NCBI GenBank assembly: GCA_030041195.1
Contig: JASHOI010000381.1
Location: forward strand, 1 to 15,094
Length of the DNA stretch: 15,094 bases
Direction of reading: 5' to 3'
Source: Streptosporangiaceae bacterium
GTDB taxonomy: Bacteria > Actinomycetota > Actinomycetes > Streptosporangiales > Streptosporangiaceae
The notes under the pieces were generated by a model. The model ran no database searches. It worked only from the letters and a program-made list of their open reading frames with translations, and was not told where the DNA came from. The position numbers and the translations under genes were made by a program. This document shows, in pieces, positions 1 through 8,536 of the stretch. The first letter of the stretch is position 1. Every line of letters starts with the position of its first letter.

Positions 1-135
1 TTCGTGACGTGGATCCTGCTGATGATCATCGTGGTCGTCGGCGGCCGGGGCGCCCGCAGGCGCGGCGGATCCCAGGTGGCGCTGTTCAGCGTCGCCCAGC
101 AGGACTTCAGTCAAACCATGGGGGAACCGGAATGA
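1..135 (+). CDS. C-terminal end of a membrane protein, probably an ABC transporter permease (partial)
   Basis: The gene enters from the left edge in frame 1 and ends with TGA at 133-135. The 44 visible residues start with a hydrophobic segment ([15 protein letters not shown]) that looks like a last transmembrane helix, followed by a short basic, cytoplasm-like stretch (RGARRRGG) and a polar tail. It overlaps the next gene, an ABC ATPase, by ATGA, so the two are translationally coupled. That position is where the second permease of a Fe3+/polyamine/phosphonate-type importer normally sits. The permease call rests on context and the membrane segment only; the diagnostic EAA loop would lie outside the window. 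Confidence 0.6.
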   Translation, partial: FVTWILLMIIVVVGGRGARRRGGSQVALFSVAQQDFSQTMGEPE

Positions 136-1265
136 CCATGAACACAGCGGCTGGGCAGCAGGCAGAGGGCGGCGTGGCCAGCGCCGCCCCCCACCCACCT
201 CCCCATCCCTCTTCACCGGGCGCGCCGGTGGCCCTGACGGACCTCAGCCGCCACTTCGGCGCCGTGCGCGCCCTCGACGGGCTCTCGCTCGACATCGCGC
301 CGGGAGAACTGGTGGCCCTGCTGGGCCCGTCCGGCTGCGGCAAGACCACGGCGCTGCGCATCCTGGCCGGCTTCGAGGCCGCCGATGCCGGTTCGGTCAG
401 CGTCGACGGCAAGGACGTCTCCCGGATCCCGGCGGCCAGGCGGGACATGGGCATGGTCTTCCAGAGCTACAGCCTGTTCCCGAACATGACCGCGCTGGAC
501 AACGTGGGCTTCGGGCTGCGGATGCGCAAGCAGCGTGGCTCGGAGCGCGGCCGCCGCGCCGCGGATCTGCTGGAGATGGTGGGCCTGACCGACCAGGCCA
601 AGAAGTACCCGCACCAGATGTCCGGCGGCCAGCAGCAGCGGGTCGCCCTGGCCCGCGCCCTGGCCATCGAGCCGCGGGTGCTGCTGCTGGACGAGCCGCT
701 GTCCGCGCTGGACGCGAAGGTGCGGCTGCAGCTGCGCGAGCAGATCCGCGCGCTGCAGCAGCGGCTCGGCACCACTACGCTGTTCGTCACCCACGATCAG
801 GAAGAGGCGCTCTCCATGGCCGACCGGGTCGGCGTGATGCGGGACGGCAGGCTCGAGCAGGTGGCCGAGCCCAGCCAGCTCTACGACCAGCCAGCGACCG
901 CGTTCGTGGCCGAGTTCGTCGGGACGATGAACCGGATACCGGGAGAGCTGCAGGGCGCGAACGATGTCAGCGCGCTCGGCACGGTCGTCCCGGTGCACGG
1001 CGAGACCGCCTCCGGGCTGTCCGGGGATGTCGACGTGCTGGTCCGGCCGGAGGGCCTGGAGATCGCCGTCCAGGACGGCGGGAACGGCATCGTCACCCAG
1101 AAGACCTTCCTCGGCTCGGTGACCCGGGTCAGCGTGCTGCTGTCCGGCGACGTGTCGGTGAAGGTCGACCAGCCCAGCGGCGTGGCCTCAGCGATGTCGC
1201 CCGGGACATCGGTCCAGGTCAGCTTGCCGCCGGCGGTGCCGGTCCTGGTCGCCGAGCGCCGGTGA
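132..1265 (+). CDS. ABC transporter ATP-binding protein (polyamine/Fe3+/phosphonate class), importer cassette 1
   Basis: Energises import through the partner permeases on the cytoplasmic face. The 377 residues hold every ABC motif: Walker A GPSGCGKT (65-72), Q-loop glutamine 111 in VFQSYSLF, signature MSGGQQQ (163-169), Walker [13 protein letters not shown] (183-194) and H-loop His221. A C-terminal TOBE-like region (about 255-377) fits the PotA/FbpC/PhnT branch. I chose ATG 132 because it makes an ATGA overlap with the upstream gene and follows a GGGGGAA ribosome site at 120-126. The first 33 residues are an unusual Pro/His/Ala-rich extension ahead of the ABC fold; a GTG at the fold boundary has no clear ribosome site. 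The stop overlaps the start of MPE1 (GTGA). It is a paralogue of the ATPase at 4576-5691, with similar motifs but a different tail. The substrate cannot be read from the ATPase. Confidence 0.93.
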   Translation: MTMNTAAGQQAEGGVASAAPHPPPHPSSPGAPVALTDLSRHFGAVRALDGLSLDIAPGELVALLGPSGCGKTTALRILAGFEAADAGSVSVDGKDVSRIPAARRDMGMVFQSYSLFPNMTALDNVGFGLRMRKQRGSERGRRAADLLEMVGLTDQAKKYPHQMSGGQQQRVALARALAIEPRVLLLDEPLSALDAKVRLQLREQIRALQQRLGTTTLFVTHDQEEALSMADRVGVMRDGRLEQVAEPSQLYDQPATAFVAEFVGTMNRIPGELQGANDVSALGTVVPVHGETASGLSGDVDVLVRPEGLEIAVQDGGNGIVTQKTFLGSVTRVSVLLSGDVSVKVDQPSGVASAMSPGTSVQVSLPPAVPVLVAERR

Positions 1266-2887
1266 CAGCGGATTCGCTGACCACCGCGCGCCAGCGCCTG
1301 GTTCCGGGCGAGGCGGGTGAGGGCGGGTACCGCGGCCTGGTGCCGGCCGACGGCGAGCGGCACGCGATACGTGATGACCTGGCCGGCCGCGCGCTGCCGC
1401 CCGCCTGGCACCGGTCGGCCCGGCCGCTGCTGGTGATCGCGCAGCTGTCGGACACCCACGTGATGGATCACCAGTCGCCCGGCCGGGCCGAGCTGCTCGA
1501 CCGGTACTCCGACCCCGACTCGCCGCTGCGCGCCGATGTCGGCATCATCGGCACCTACCGGGCCCAGGAGCTGTTCACCTACCAGGTGGCCGCTGCCATG
1601 GTCCGCGCGGTGCGGGAGATCCGCGCGGCACCGCTGTCCGGCGGCCCGGTCGATCTCGCCGTGGTGACCGGCGACGCGACCGACAACTGCCAGCGCAACG
1701 AGCTGCGCGCCTATATCGACCTGCTCGACGGCGCGCCGGTGCTGCCGGATTCCGGCGACCCGCAGCGGTACGAGGGCGTGGCCGGACCCGAGGTCGAGGA
1801 CGAGCGGTACTGGCATCCCGACGGCGGCGAGCCGGACCTGCCGCGGAGCCGGTACGGGTTCCCCGACGTGCCGGGCGTGCTGACCGCCATGCGGCGGCCG
1901 TTCCGCGGCGCCGGGATCGGCGTGCCCTGGTACGCCGTGCACGGCAACCACGACAACATGCTGCAGGGCACCGTGCCCGCCGAGGGCTGGCTGCACGACT
2001 ATCCGGTCGGCGCGGTGAAGTACGTGACCCCGCCGGACGGTATCGACGCCGCCGGGGCGCTGCGCCGGTTCGAGACATCGGACGTGGCGGCCCTGGCCGA
2101 GCTGGCCAGCGGGCCACGGCTCGCGGTGACGCCCGACCCGGGGCGGGTGCCGGTCACCCGCGCGTCCCACGTGCGCGAGCACTTCCGCACGTCGGGCCGT
2201 CCGGCCGGGCACGGTTACACCAGCCGCAACGTCGGCGAGGGCACCGCCTACTACGGCTTCGACCACGGCGTGGTGCGGTGCCTCGTGCTGGACACCGTGA
2301 ACCCGCACGGGGGGTGGCAGGGCTCGATCGACGCCACCCAGCTTGGCTGGCTCGCGGCCGAGCTCCGGGCCTGCGCGTCCCGGCCGGTGCTGCTGTTCAG
2401 CCACCACTCGCTGGAGACACTGGTGAACGACCGGCGCCCGCCCGGTGCCGACCGGCGCGTGCTGGCCGGCGAGCTGCGTGACCTGCTGCTCGCCCGTCCG
2501 TGCGTGGTGGCCTGGGTGAACGGGCACACGCACGTGCACGCGATCACCGCGATCGTGCAGGACGGATACCCGGGCGGGTTCTGGCAGGTGACCACCGCGT
2601 CGCACATCGACTGGCCGCAGCAGGCCAGGATCATCGAGCTGCTCGAGACCGACCGCGGCCTCGCGATCGCGTGCACCGTGATCGACAGCGCGGCCCCGGC
2701 CAGCTACCGCGATCGTGGGGATCCCGCGGACCCGGCCCAGCTTGCGGCGCTGGCGCGCGAGCTGGCCGCCAACGACTGGCAGGTCCGGGACCTGATCACG
2801 GCCGACGCCGGCGCCGGCGCCGGGACCGCTGCCGACCGGAACGTCGTGCTCGCGGTCGAGTGGCCGCGGCCGCAGCGCCGCGGCTAG
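1262..2887 (+). CDS. Large metallophosphoesterase, PPA1498-like (MPE1)
   Basis: Calcineurin-like binuclear metallophosphoesterase of 541 residues, starting at GTG 1262 inside the ATPase stop (GTGA). The metal-site motifs are complete: SDTH (Asp64, His66), TGDATDN (Gly137-Asp138), GNHD (228-231), SHHS (380-383) and GHTHVH (421-426). Long inserts separate the motifs, about 90 residues between GD and GNHD and about 150 between GNHD and SHH. This is the pattern I associate with TIGR03767 (PPA1498 family). Those relatives usually carry a Tat signal; here the N-terminus has no twin arginine and no hydrophobic segment, so the protein is probably cytoplasmic. Such folds hydrolyse phosphate mono- or diesters. 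Coupling to an importer ATPase suggests it processes the imported compound. The stop lies 4 bases from the stop of its converging paralogue MPE2. Exact substrate unknown. Confidence 0.88.
   Translation: MTADSLTTARQRLVPGEAGEGGYRGLVPADGERHAIRDDLAGRALPPAWHRSARPLLVIAQLSDTHVMDHQSPGRAELLDRYSDPDSPLRADVGIIGTYRAQELFTYQVAAAMVRAVREIRAAPLSGGPVDLAVVTGDATDNCQRNELRAYIDLLDGAPVLPDSGDPQRYEGVAGPEVEDERYWHPDGGEPDLPRSRYGFPDVPGVLTAMRRPFRGAGIGVPWYAVHGNHDNMLQGTVPAEGWLHDYPVGAVKYVTPPDGIDAAGALRRFETSDVAALAELASGPRLAVTPDPGRVPVTRASHVREHFRTSGRPAGHGYTSRNVGEGTAYYGFDHGVVRCLVLDTVNPHGGWQGSIDATQLGWLAAELRACASRPVLLFSHHSLETLVNDRRPPGADRRVLAGELRDLLLARPCVVAWVNGHTHVHAITAIVQDGYPGGFWQVTTASHIDWPQQARIIELLETDRGLAIACTVIDSAAPASYRDRGDPADPAQLAALARELAANDWQVRDLITADAGAGAGTAADRNVVLAVEWPRPQRRG
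2863..2884. terminator. Hairpin at the convergent MPE1/MPE2 junction
   Basis: Two identical, self-palindromic 8-base arms GCCGCGGC (2863-2870 and 2877-2884) flank CGCAGC and end directly before the MPE1 stop. The stem is pure GC with no following T-run, so it would be an actinobacterial-type terminator at best. Its place between two converging operons supports a bidirectional role. It lies inside coding sequence and could be a GC-bias coincidence. Confidence 0.35.
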
Positions 2888-2891
2888 CAGG

Positions 2892-4550
2892 CTACCCAGC
2901 GGCGAGGCGGCTCAGCGGGAACGGCGGCGGCAACCGGAGTTCGGCGTTGCGGTCGCCGGCCAGCCCGGGCCGGGCGGAGTCGGCGCCGATGATCGGCATG
3001 TTCGCCGCCAGTTCTCGGTGCAGCGCGGCGAGGTCGTCCGTGGTCAGCGGCGGCCCCGGGGAGACCGGGGCGAGCGGCGAGTCGTGGTCGACCATCGTGC
3101 ACACGATCGACAGCCAGCCGCCGGCATCGATGATCTCGACCAGCCGCGCCTGGCACGGCCAGTCCACGACCGAGCACGTGGTGACCTCCCAGAACCCGCG
3201 CCCCGGGTCGCCCGGGTCGTGCCGGGCGCGCACCGCATTGGTGTGCGTGTGCCCGTTCAGCCACAGCACCACGTTGCGGAACCGGTGCAGCAAAGCGAGC
3301 ATCTCGGCGGCGCCGAGCTGGGGCTCGCCGCCCGCGCCGAAGGTCCTGGTGTTGGTGAGCGTGTCGATCCCGTGATGTGAGAACAGGATGACCAGGCGGT
3401 CCTCGTGCTCGGTGCGCACCTCGCGCCCGTCCGGCCCGCGGTAGGACGAGTGCACCTCGGCGAGGCGTTCGGTGAGCCACCGCGCCTGGTCGTGGTCGAC
3501 GCAGCCCGCCGCTCCGCCGGCGGCGCAGCTCGTGTCCAGCGCGATCAGCCGGGCGGCCGGCGTGTCGTAGGCGTAGTACGCGGTGCCGTGCAGGCGGTTT
3601 CGTTCGGTGAACCCGTGCCCGGCCGGACGCGCGCCGGGCCCGAAGTGCGCTCCGACGAACTCGCGCTTGGTGACCGGCCTGCGGCGGGGATCCGCGGTGA
3701 CCTCGAGCGCCGGGCCGGCCATGAAGGCCTCCGGGTGCTCGGTGAACAGCTCCAGCGCGCGGTCGTGGTCGAAGCTGCTGGGCAGCCGCACCGGCTTCCT
3801 GCTGCCGACCAGCGCCGCGGCCAGGTCCGGGGTGACCACCCCGACGCCCTGGTTGAGTGCCTCGTGGTTGCCGAAACACGACAGCCAGGGCATGGCCAGA
3901 CCGGTGGCCGGGAACTCCAGCATCGCGCGCTGCAGCAGCCCGGGATGGTGCGGGAAGCCGAACTCACGGCGGAAAAGGTCGTCGCCTTCGGCGCCATCTG
4001 GCTTCCAGAAGACGTCGTCCGGCCAGTCCAGCGACTGCACGCCGGCATAGCCCGGCGCGCCGGAGCCCGGCCGCACCAGGCCGCCGTCGAACAGGGCGAG
4101 GAACGCCTGCATCTCGTTCCACTGCGCGTTGTCGATCGCGTCGCCGGTGTTGATCGCGAGCTCCGGCGCCGCCCGGGTGACCGGGCCGCGCACCGCGTTG
4201 AGGGTGCGCAGCGTGGCGTCGACCGCGTGGGCGGTGAGCGCCTCCTGCGGGCGCTGCACCGGCACGATCTCGGCGTACCTCGGGTCGGCGAAGTAGCGGT
4301 TCAGGAACTCGAACCTGGTCGTCGACTGCACGTCCGCAAGCTGCAGGTCCGTGATGTGCGCGAGGCAGAGCAGCGGACGCGCGGCAGCGGAACCCAGCCC
4401 CTGCCCAGCCCCATGGAAGTCCGCGCGCACCAGATGCGGCTCGCCGTCGATGATCCGGACGGCCCGGTACGGCGCGCTGGCCCCACGGCGCAGCACCTCC
4501 CCGGCCCCGAGGCGGTGATCGGTGGTCAGCGGCGGGTGCCGACCGCTCAC
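2892..4550 (-). CDS. Large metallophosphoesterase, PPA1498-like (MPE2), with an altered first metal motif
   Basis: Second member of the same family (552 residues), last gene of the SBP-permease-ATPase operon. GTG 4550 follows a GGGAG site, 25 bases after the ATPase stop. Motifs: ITDLQ (Asp68, Gln70), NTGDAIDN (Gly136-Asp137), GNHE (227-230), SHHG (391-394) and GHTHTN (433-438). Against MPE1, the first motif reads D-x-Q in place of D-x-H, and GNHD becomes GNHE, which the superfamily tolerates. The shared scaffold is clear: PDG near residue 185, GFP about 198-200, PAGHGFTERN (309-318) versus [10 protein letters not shown] in MPE1, and GFWEVTT versus GFWQVTT. No Tat or Sec signal is visible, so it is probably cytoplasmic. 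The Gln could alter metal affinity or substrate choice, or could be normal for this subgroup; I cannot tell which without an alignment. Confidence 0.88.
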   Translation of the reverse strand: MSGRHPPLTTDHRLGAGEVLRRGASAPYRAVRIIDGEPHLVRADFHGAGQGLGSAAARPLLCLAHITDLQLADVQSTTRFEFLNRYFADPRYAEIVPVQRPQEALTAHAVDATLRTLNAVRGPVTRAAPELAINTGDAIDNAQWNEMQAFLALFDGGLVRPGSGAPGYAGVQSLDWPDDVFWKPDGAEGDDLFRREFGFPHHPGLLQRAMLEFPATGLAMPWLSCFGNHEALNQGVGVVTPDLAAALVGSRKPVRLPSSFDHDRALELFTEHPEAFMAGPALEVTADPRRRPVTKREFVGAHFGPGARPAGHGFTERNRLHGTAYYAYDTPAARLIALDTSCAAGGAAGCVDHDQARWLTERLAEVHSSYRGPDGREVRTEHEDRLVILFSHHGIDTLTNTRTFGAGGEPQLGAAEMLALLHRFRNVVLWLNGHTHTNAVRARHDPGDPGRGFWEVTTCSVVDWPCQARLVEIIDAGGWLSIVCTMVDHDSPLAPVSPGPPLTTDDLAALHRELAANMPIIGADSARPGLAGDRNAELRLPPPFPLSRLAAG

Positions 4551-4575
4551 ACTGCGCTCCCGGCTCGCCCTCGGC

Positions 4576-5691
4576 TCACGATTCGGCCTCGGCGGCGGGC
4601 GCCGCGTCGGCAGACACCAGCACCGGATCCGGCCGGATCGTCAGCGAAACCCTGCTGCCAGCGGGCAGCTCCGTGGCGTCTGCGGTGCTGAGCTGCGCCA
4701 TGATCGTGGTGTCGCCCAGGTCGACGGTCACCCGGCTGGTCGCGCCGAGGAACGTGGACGCGATCACGGTGCCGGTGAGCGGCCCGGACTCGCCGGAGCT
4801 GTCCGAGGCCAGCGTGACCGCCTCCGGCCGGATCAGCGCGATGGCCGGGCCGGGCGGCGTGGACACGTCGACCAACGGCAGGTCGCGGCCGCGCACGGTC
4901 ACCGTGGACCCGCTGACCGTGCCGGCCAGCCGGTTGGTCAGGCCGACGAACTCGGCGACGAACGCGGTTGCGGGGCGGGAGTAGACCGCGGTCGGCGGCG
5001 CGAGCTGCTGGATCCGGCCGTCCTGCATCACGCCGACCCGGTCCGAGATCGCCAGCGCCTCCTCCTGGTCGTGCGTGACGAACAGCGTGGTGATGCCCAC
5101 GTCGAGCTGGATCCGCCGGATCTGGTCCCGCAGCTGCGCCCGCACCTTCGCGTCCAGCGCCGACAGCGGCTCGTCGAGCAGCAGCACCTGCGGCTCGATG
5201 GCCAGCGCGCGGGCCAGCGCGACCCGCTGCTGCTGCCCGCCGGAGAGCTGGTGCGGGTACCGGTCGGCCTGTGTGACCAGGCCGACGAGTTCCAGCATCT
5301 CCAGGGCCTTCTTGTCCCGCTGCGCCGAGCCCATCCGGCGCAGCCGCAGCCCGAACGCCACGTTCTGCCGCGCTGTCATGTGCGGGAACAGCGAGTAGGC
5401 CTGGAACACCATGCCCATGTCGCGCTTGCTGGCCGGGAGCCGGGTGACGTCGGCCCCGCCCACGATGATCTGGCCGGCGTCGGCGTCCTCCAGCCCGGCC
5501 AGCAGCCGCAGCGTTGTTGTCTTGCCACAGCCGGACGGCCCGAGCAGGGTGACGAGCTCGCCGGCCTGCACGGTCAGGTCAAGTCCGTCCAGCGCGACAA
5601 CCTGGCCGTACCTGCGGGTCAGCCCCTGCATTCGCACCTCGACGGCGGCCCTGGCGACCGCGTTCTTGGTGCTGGTCTGTGGCGAAGTCAC
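4576..5691 (-). CDS. ABC transporter ATP-binding protein, importer cassette 2
   Basis: ATPase of the second importer, 371 residues from GTG 5691. That start lies 5 bases after the permease 2 stop, with a GAGGT ribosome site across that stop. Motifs: Walker A GPSGCGKT (51-58), Q-loop Gln97 in VFQAYSLF, signature LSGGQQQ (149-155), Walker [13 protein letters not shown] (169-180) and H-loop His207. A TOBE-type C-terminal region runs from about 240 to 371. This places it in the Fe3+/spermidine-putrescine/2-aminoethylphosphonate group. It has no Pro/His-rich leader, unlike its paralogue at 132-1265. It should work with the two permeases and SBP upstream in the same operon, with MPE2 following 25 bases later. 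Confidence 0.95.
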   Translation of the reverse strand: MTSPQTSTKNAVARAAVEVRMQGLTRRYGQVVALDGLDLTVQAGELVTLLGPSGCGKTTTLRLLAGLEDADAGQIIVGGADVTRLPASKRDMGMVFQAYSLFPHMTARQNVAFGLRLRRMGSAQRDKKALEMLELVGLVTQADRYPHQLSGGQQQRVALARALAIEPQVLLLDEPLSALDAKVRAQLRDQIRRIQLDVGITTLFVTHDQEEALAISDRVGVMQDGRIQQLAPPTAVYSRPATAFVAEFVGLTNRLAGTVSGSTVTVRGRDLPLVDVSTPPGPAIALIRPEAVTLASDSSGESGPLTGTVIASTFLGATSRVTVDLGDTTIMAQLSTADATELPAGSRVSLTIRPDPVLVSADAAPAAEAES

Positions 5692-5696
5692 GTGCG

Positions 5697-6557
5697 CTAC
5701 CTCATTCCGCGCCGCCGGCGGCGCCCAGCGTAGGCAACGATCAACAGCAGCAGGAAGACGAACACCAGCGCGGCCAGCGAGGTGGAGAAGATCACCGAGG
5801 CGTTCGGCGTGTTCCGGTCGATCGAGTACAGCTCGACCTGCAGGTTGGTGTAGAGCAACGTGTACGCGATCGTGAACTCGCCCAGCGCCAGCGCCGCGGA
5901 CAGCAGCAGCGCGTTCAGGATCGCCTGCCACATGTTCGGCGCGATCACCCGGAACATAACCGTGAACCAGCTCGCCCCGAGGCCACGCGCCGCCTCGGCC
6001 AGCGTCTTGACGTCGATCGCGTTCAGCCCGGCGGCCAGCGCCCGGTACGCGTACGGCAAGGCCAGGATCACGTAGGCGAAGAACAGCATCAGCGCGGACA
6101 GCTCGTAGTGCCTGATCCTGTTGTAGACCGGGGCCAGCCCGACCACCAGCGAGATCGCCGGGATCGTCAGCGGCAGCAGGCACAGGAACTCGAAGCCCGG
6201 GCTGATCCACTGCACCCGCAGCCGGATCCAGATCATGGTCGGGACCAGCAGCGCCAGCGTGACCACGCTGGTCAGCGCGCCGAGCTCCAGCGTGATCTCG
6301 ACGGCGGACAGCAGCGGCGGCGGGCCCTGGTAGGACCAGATCTGCGACCACGCGCTGCCCGACCAGGTGCCCAGCGTGGTGCCCTCCAGCGAGAACCGCA
6401 GCATCGCCAGCAGCGGCAGCAGGAAGAACAGCGCGAAGAACGCGAACACCACGTAGCGGAAGGCATTCAGCCGCCGGCGCCGCCCGGCCTGCATGCCGCG
6501 CGGGCGCCTGGCCGGGGCGGCCAGCGGCGCCTCGCCGACGGAGGTTACCGCAGCCAT
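5697..6557 (-). CDS. ABC transporter permease 2 (inner-membrane component)
   Basis: 286-residue binding-protein-dependent permease. After a basic N-terminus (RRPRG, GRRRRLN), the first helix is YVVFAFFALFFLLPLLAML, and about five more hydrophobic segments follow. The cytoplasmic EAA loop is visible as AEAARGLGASWFTVMFRVIA, the site that docks the ATPase. The tail is basic (GRRRRRGMR). ATG 6557 overlaps the end of permease 1 by 13 bases, so translation is probably coupled; a GGGCGGC stretch just upstream may serve as a weak ribosome site. It pairs with permease 1 as the heterodimeric channel of the importer. Confidence 0.92.
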   Translation of the reverse strand: MAAVTSVGEAPLAAPARRPRGMQAGRRRRLNAFRYVVFAFFALFFLLPLLAMLRFSLEGTTLGTWSGSAWSQIWSYQGPPPLLSAVEITLELGALTSVVTLALLVPTMIWIRLRVQWISPGFEFLCLLPLTIPAISLVVGLAPVYNRIRHYELSALMLFFAYVILALPYAYRALAAGLNAIDVKTLAEAARGLGASWFTVMFRVIAPNMWQAILNALLLSAALALGEFTIAYTLLYTNLQVELYSIDRNTPNASVIFSTSLAALVFVFLLLLIVAYAGRRRRRGMR

Positions 6558-7408
6558 CGCGCCGCCCGGCGCTGCAGGAACGCGTACCCGGTCATGATGA
6601 CGGCGACCATGATGATCATCCCCAGGGCAAGGACGTCGGCCTGGTTCACGTTGCTCAGGCCGACCTCGCTGTTGATCGCGACGTAAATCTGCTGCGGAAC
6701 GATGTAGGCGATCTGGTTTTCCCAGGCCACGACCGTGGCGAAGGCCGACAGCGCGTTGGCGAACAGCAACAGCGCCGCGCCGAAGAACGCGGGCGCGAGC
6801 AGCGGCCCGCCCACGTACCGCCAGTACTGCCACGCCGACGCGCCCAGGCTCTCCGAGGCCTCCCGCCACTGCGCCTTGAGCCCGTCGATCGCGGGCAGGA
6901 AGACCAGCACCATGAGCGGGACCTGGAAGTACGTGTAGATGACCGCGATGCCCCACGGGAAGCTGTAGAACCAGCTCGCGTGTATCAGCAGGCCGACCGG
7001 CCCGATCAGCACCACGAAAGCGAACGCCAGCGTCACGCCGCCGAACTGGGCCAGCACCCCGGAGACCGTGATGTACAGCCGTCGCACCGCGCCGTCCGGG
7101 TCACCCGACGCGATCGCGTACGCCAGGATCGCGCCGAGCGCGGCCCCGAGCGCCGACGAGATCAGGCACAGCTCGAACGACCCGGTGAAGTAGCTGCGCT
7201 CGGCGGACTCGAACAGCACCCTCAGGCTGCCCAGGTTCAGCGCGCCGCTCGGGCTGCGGAACGCGTTGACCACGATGATCCCGGTCGGGAGCAGCAGGAA
7301 GATCCCGACGTAGGCGAGGAACGGCGTGGTGCCGAGCCAGGCGGGAAGCCGAAGCCGGCGCCCGGCCCGCACGGGCCGGGCGCCGGTCGTCGCGGTTGCG
7401 GCCACCAC
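6545..7408 (-). CDS. ABC transporter permease 1 (inner-membrane component)
   Basis: 287-residue permease beginning GTG-GTG 6 bases after the SBP stop. The first GTG (7408) was taken; the second (7405) has better spacing from the GCGAGG ribosome-like site. Residues 8-18 lie over a 32-base palindrome in the DNA. The first helix is FLAYVGIFLLLPTGIIVVNAF, with about six in total. The EAA loop reads REASESLGASAWQYWRYVG and is followed by GPLLAPAFFGA. This fits the PotB/PhnU-type half of a heterodimeric importer channel. Stop TAA at 6545-6547 lies inside the start of permease 2. Confidence 0.92.
   Translation of the reverse strand: MVAATATTGARPVRAGRRLRLPAWLGTTPFLAYVGIFLLLPTGIIVVNAFRSPSGALNLGSLRVLFESAERSYFTGSFELCLISSALGAALGAILAYAIASGDPDGAVRRLYITVSGVLAQFGGVTLAFAFVVLIGPVGLLIHASWFYSFPWGIAVIYTYFQVPLMVLVFLPAIDGLKAQWREASESLGASAWQYWRYVGGPLLAPAFFGAALLLFANALSAFATVVAWENQIAYIVPQQIYVAINSEVGLSNVNQADVLALGMIIMVAVIMTGYAFLQRRAARWLR
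7355..7386. repeat. Perfect 32-base palindrome at the SBP/permease 1 boundary
   Basis: Left arm CCGGCGCCCGGCCCG (7355-7369), spacer CA, and right arm CGGGCCGGGCGCCGG (7372-7386) are exact reverse complements, 15 bp each. The element begins 28 bases past the SBP stop and covers codons about 8-18 of permease 1 (read on the - strand). As RNA it would form a very stable GC hairpin. Intercistronic hairpins after binding-protein genes are known to protect upstream mRNA (as in malE-malF), raising SBP over permease. That role is inferred here. Confidence 0.8.
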
Positions 7409-7414
7409 GCCTCG

Positions 7415-8536
7415 CTAGCTGACGGCCTTGGCCCAGTTCGCGGCCAGGTAGGTGGCGGCGTTGGTGGCCTGAGCCTGGGTGAGGAACACCGGCGTCCCGG
7501 ACACCGGTGGCAGCTTCGAGGCCGCCGCCGAGTTGATCGTGCCGTTGGAGGTCATGGCCGGCTGCTCCACGGGCCGGGCGCCGCCCTCCAGCCACAGGTT
7601 CTGCCCGCCGTCGGTGGCCTGTGAGTAGAGGAACTCCTCCCACAGCCGGGCGGCGGCCGGGTGCGGCGCGTTCTTGTTGATGGCCTGAGCGTAGTAGCCG
7701 CCCAGGACGGCGTTCGACGGGATGAACACCTTCCAGTTCGGCACGCCCACGTAGCTGGGCAGGTTCAGGTAGTCCCAGTTGAACACGACCGGAGTGGTGC
7801 CCGCCTTGATCGTGGCGCCGGTCGCCTGCACCGAGTCGAAGTTGCCCTTCGCCTTGAGCTGCTGGAAGAAGGACACGCCCTTGGCGATGCTGCTGGCGCT
7901 CCCGCCATTGGCGAGGCTGGCCATCATGACGCCGTTCAGCGCGGCGTTGGCCTCGGTCGGGTTGCCATTGAGAGCGACCGCGCCCTTGAACTTCGGGCCC
8001 AGCAGCTGGCTCAGCGAGGTGATCGTGCCGAACTTGGACGAGTAGCCGACGGACATGTAACCGCCGTAGTCCTGGTACCACAGGCCGGTCGCTGACTTCT
8101 GCGCGGCGGGGATGTCGGACCACGTGCTGACCTGGTACGGCGCGAACAGGTTCGTGTTGACCAGGGCGACCGCCATGCCGACGTCCACGACGTCCGGTGC
8201 CGCGGCCGTGCCGTTCTCCTGCTTGATCGCGTTGACCTCGTCCTGGCTGCTGCCGTCGGGGTTGGCGGAGTTGACCTTGATCCCGTACTTCTTCTCGAAC
8301 GTGCTGATGATCGTGCCGTAGTTCGCCCAGGTCGGGGGCAGCGCGATCACATTCAGCGTGCCTTCCTTCTTGGCCGCGGCGATGAGCTTGGCCATCCCTC
8401 CGCCTGCCGCTGCCGAGGTGGCCGTGGCCCAGTTGGTCCCGCTGCTCGAGCTCGGCGATGAACTCGACGAGCAGCCAGCCGCCAGCAGCGCGAGAGCCGC
8501 GAGCGCGGCGAGCGCGTACCGATGTGGCGATCTCAC
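7415..8536 (-). CDS. ABC transporter substrate-binding lipoprotein (Fe3+/polyamine/2-aminoethylphosphonate class)
   Basis: Extracellular binding protein of importer cassette 2, 373 residues. I chose GTG 8536 because AGGAGG lies 7 bases upstream and it gives a proper lipoprotein signal: basic RSPHRY, hydrophobic core LAALAALALL, lipobox LAAGC with acylated Cys22, then a Ser-rich linker (SSSSSPSSSSG). An ATG 21 codons upstream is in frame but would add a charged leader. The mature part begins AAKKEGTLNVIALPPTW and contains an ANPDGSSQDEVNAI ligand-site-like loop near the N-terminus, plus the PDVVDVG and FNWDY patterns of the SBP_bac_6/8-type fold. This class binds iron, polyamines or 2-aminoethylphosphonate; the aminophosphonate reading here leans on the FAD/HAD pair elsewhere in the window. 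Preceded by a likely LacI-controlled promoter. Confidence 0.9.
   Translation of the reverse strand: MRSPHRYALAALAALALLAAGCSSSSSPSSSSGTNWATATSAAAGGGMAKLIAAAKKEGTLNVIALPPTWANYGTIISTFEKKYGIKVNSANPDGSSQDEVNAIKQENGTAAAPDVVDVGMAVALVNTNLFAPYQVSTWSDIPAAQKSATGLWYQDYGGYMSVGYSSKFGTITSLSQLLGPKFKGAVALNGNPTEANAALNGVMMASLANGGSASSIAKGVSFFQQLKAKGNFDSVQATGATIKAGTTPVVFNWDYLNLPSYVGVPNWKVFIPSNAVLGGYYAQAINKNAPHPAAARLWEEFLYSQATDGGQNLWLEGGARPVEQPAMTSNGTINSAAASKLPPVSGTPVFLTQAQATNAATYLAANWAKAVS

Noticed and set aside
881..2605. Long open frame on the - strand opposite MPE1
   Set aside because: Arg/His/Gly/Pro-rich with no domain or motif; it is the antisense shadow of ATPase 1 and MPE1 expected in high-GC DNA.
2803..2824. 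GCCGGC microsatellite-like run in MPE1
   Set aside because: Three short GCCGGC units encoding Ala-Gly; ordinary low-complexity coding sequence.
3405..5733. Long open frames on the + strand opposite MPE2 and ATPase 2
   Set aside because: Composition is Arg/Gln/Gly-biased without membrane segments or motifs, while the opposite strand carries clear metallophosphoesterase and ABC motifs.
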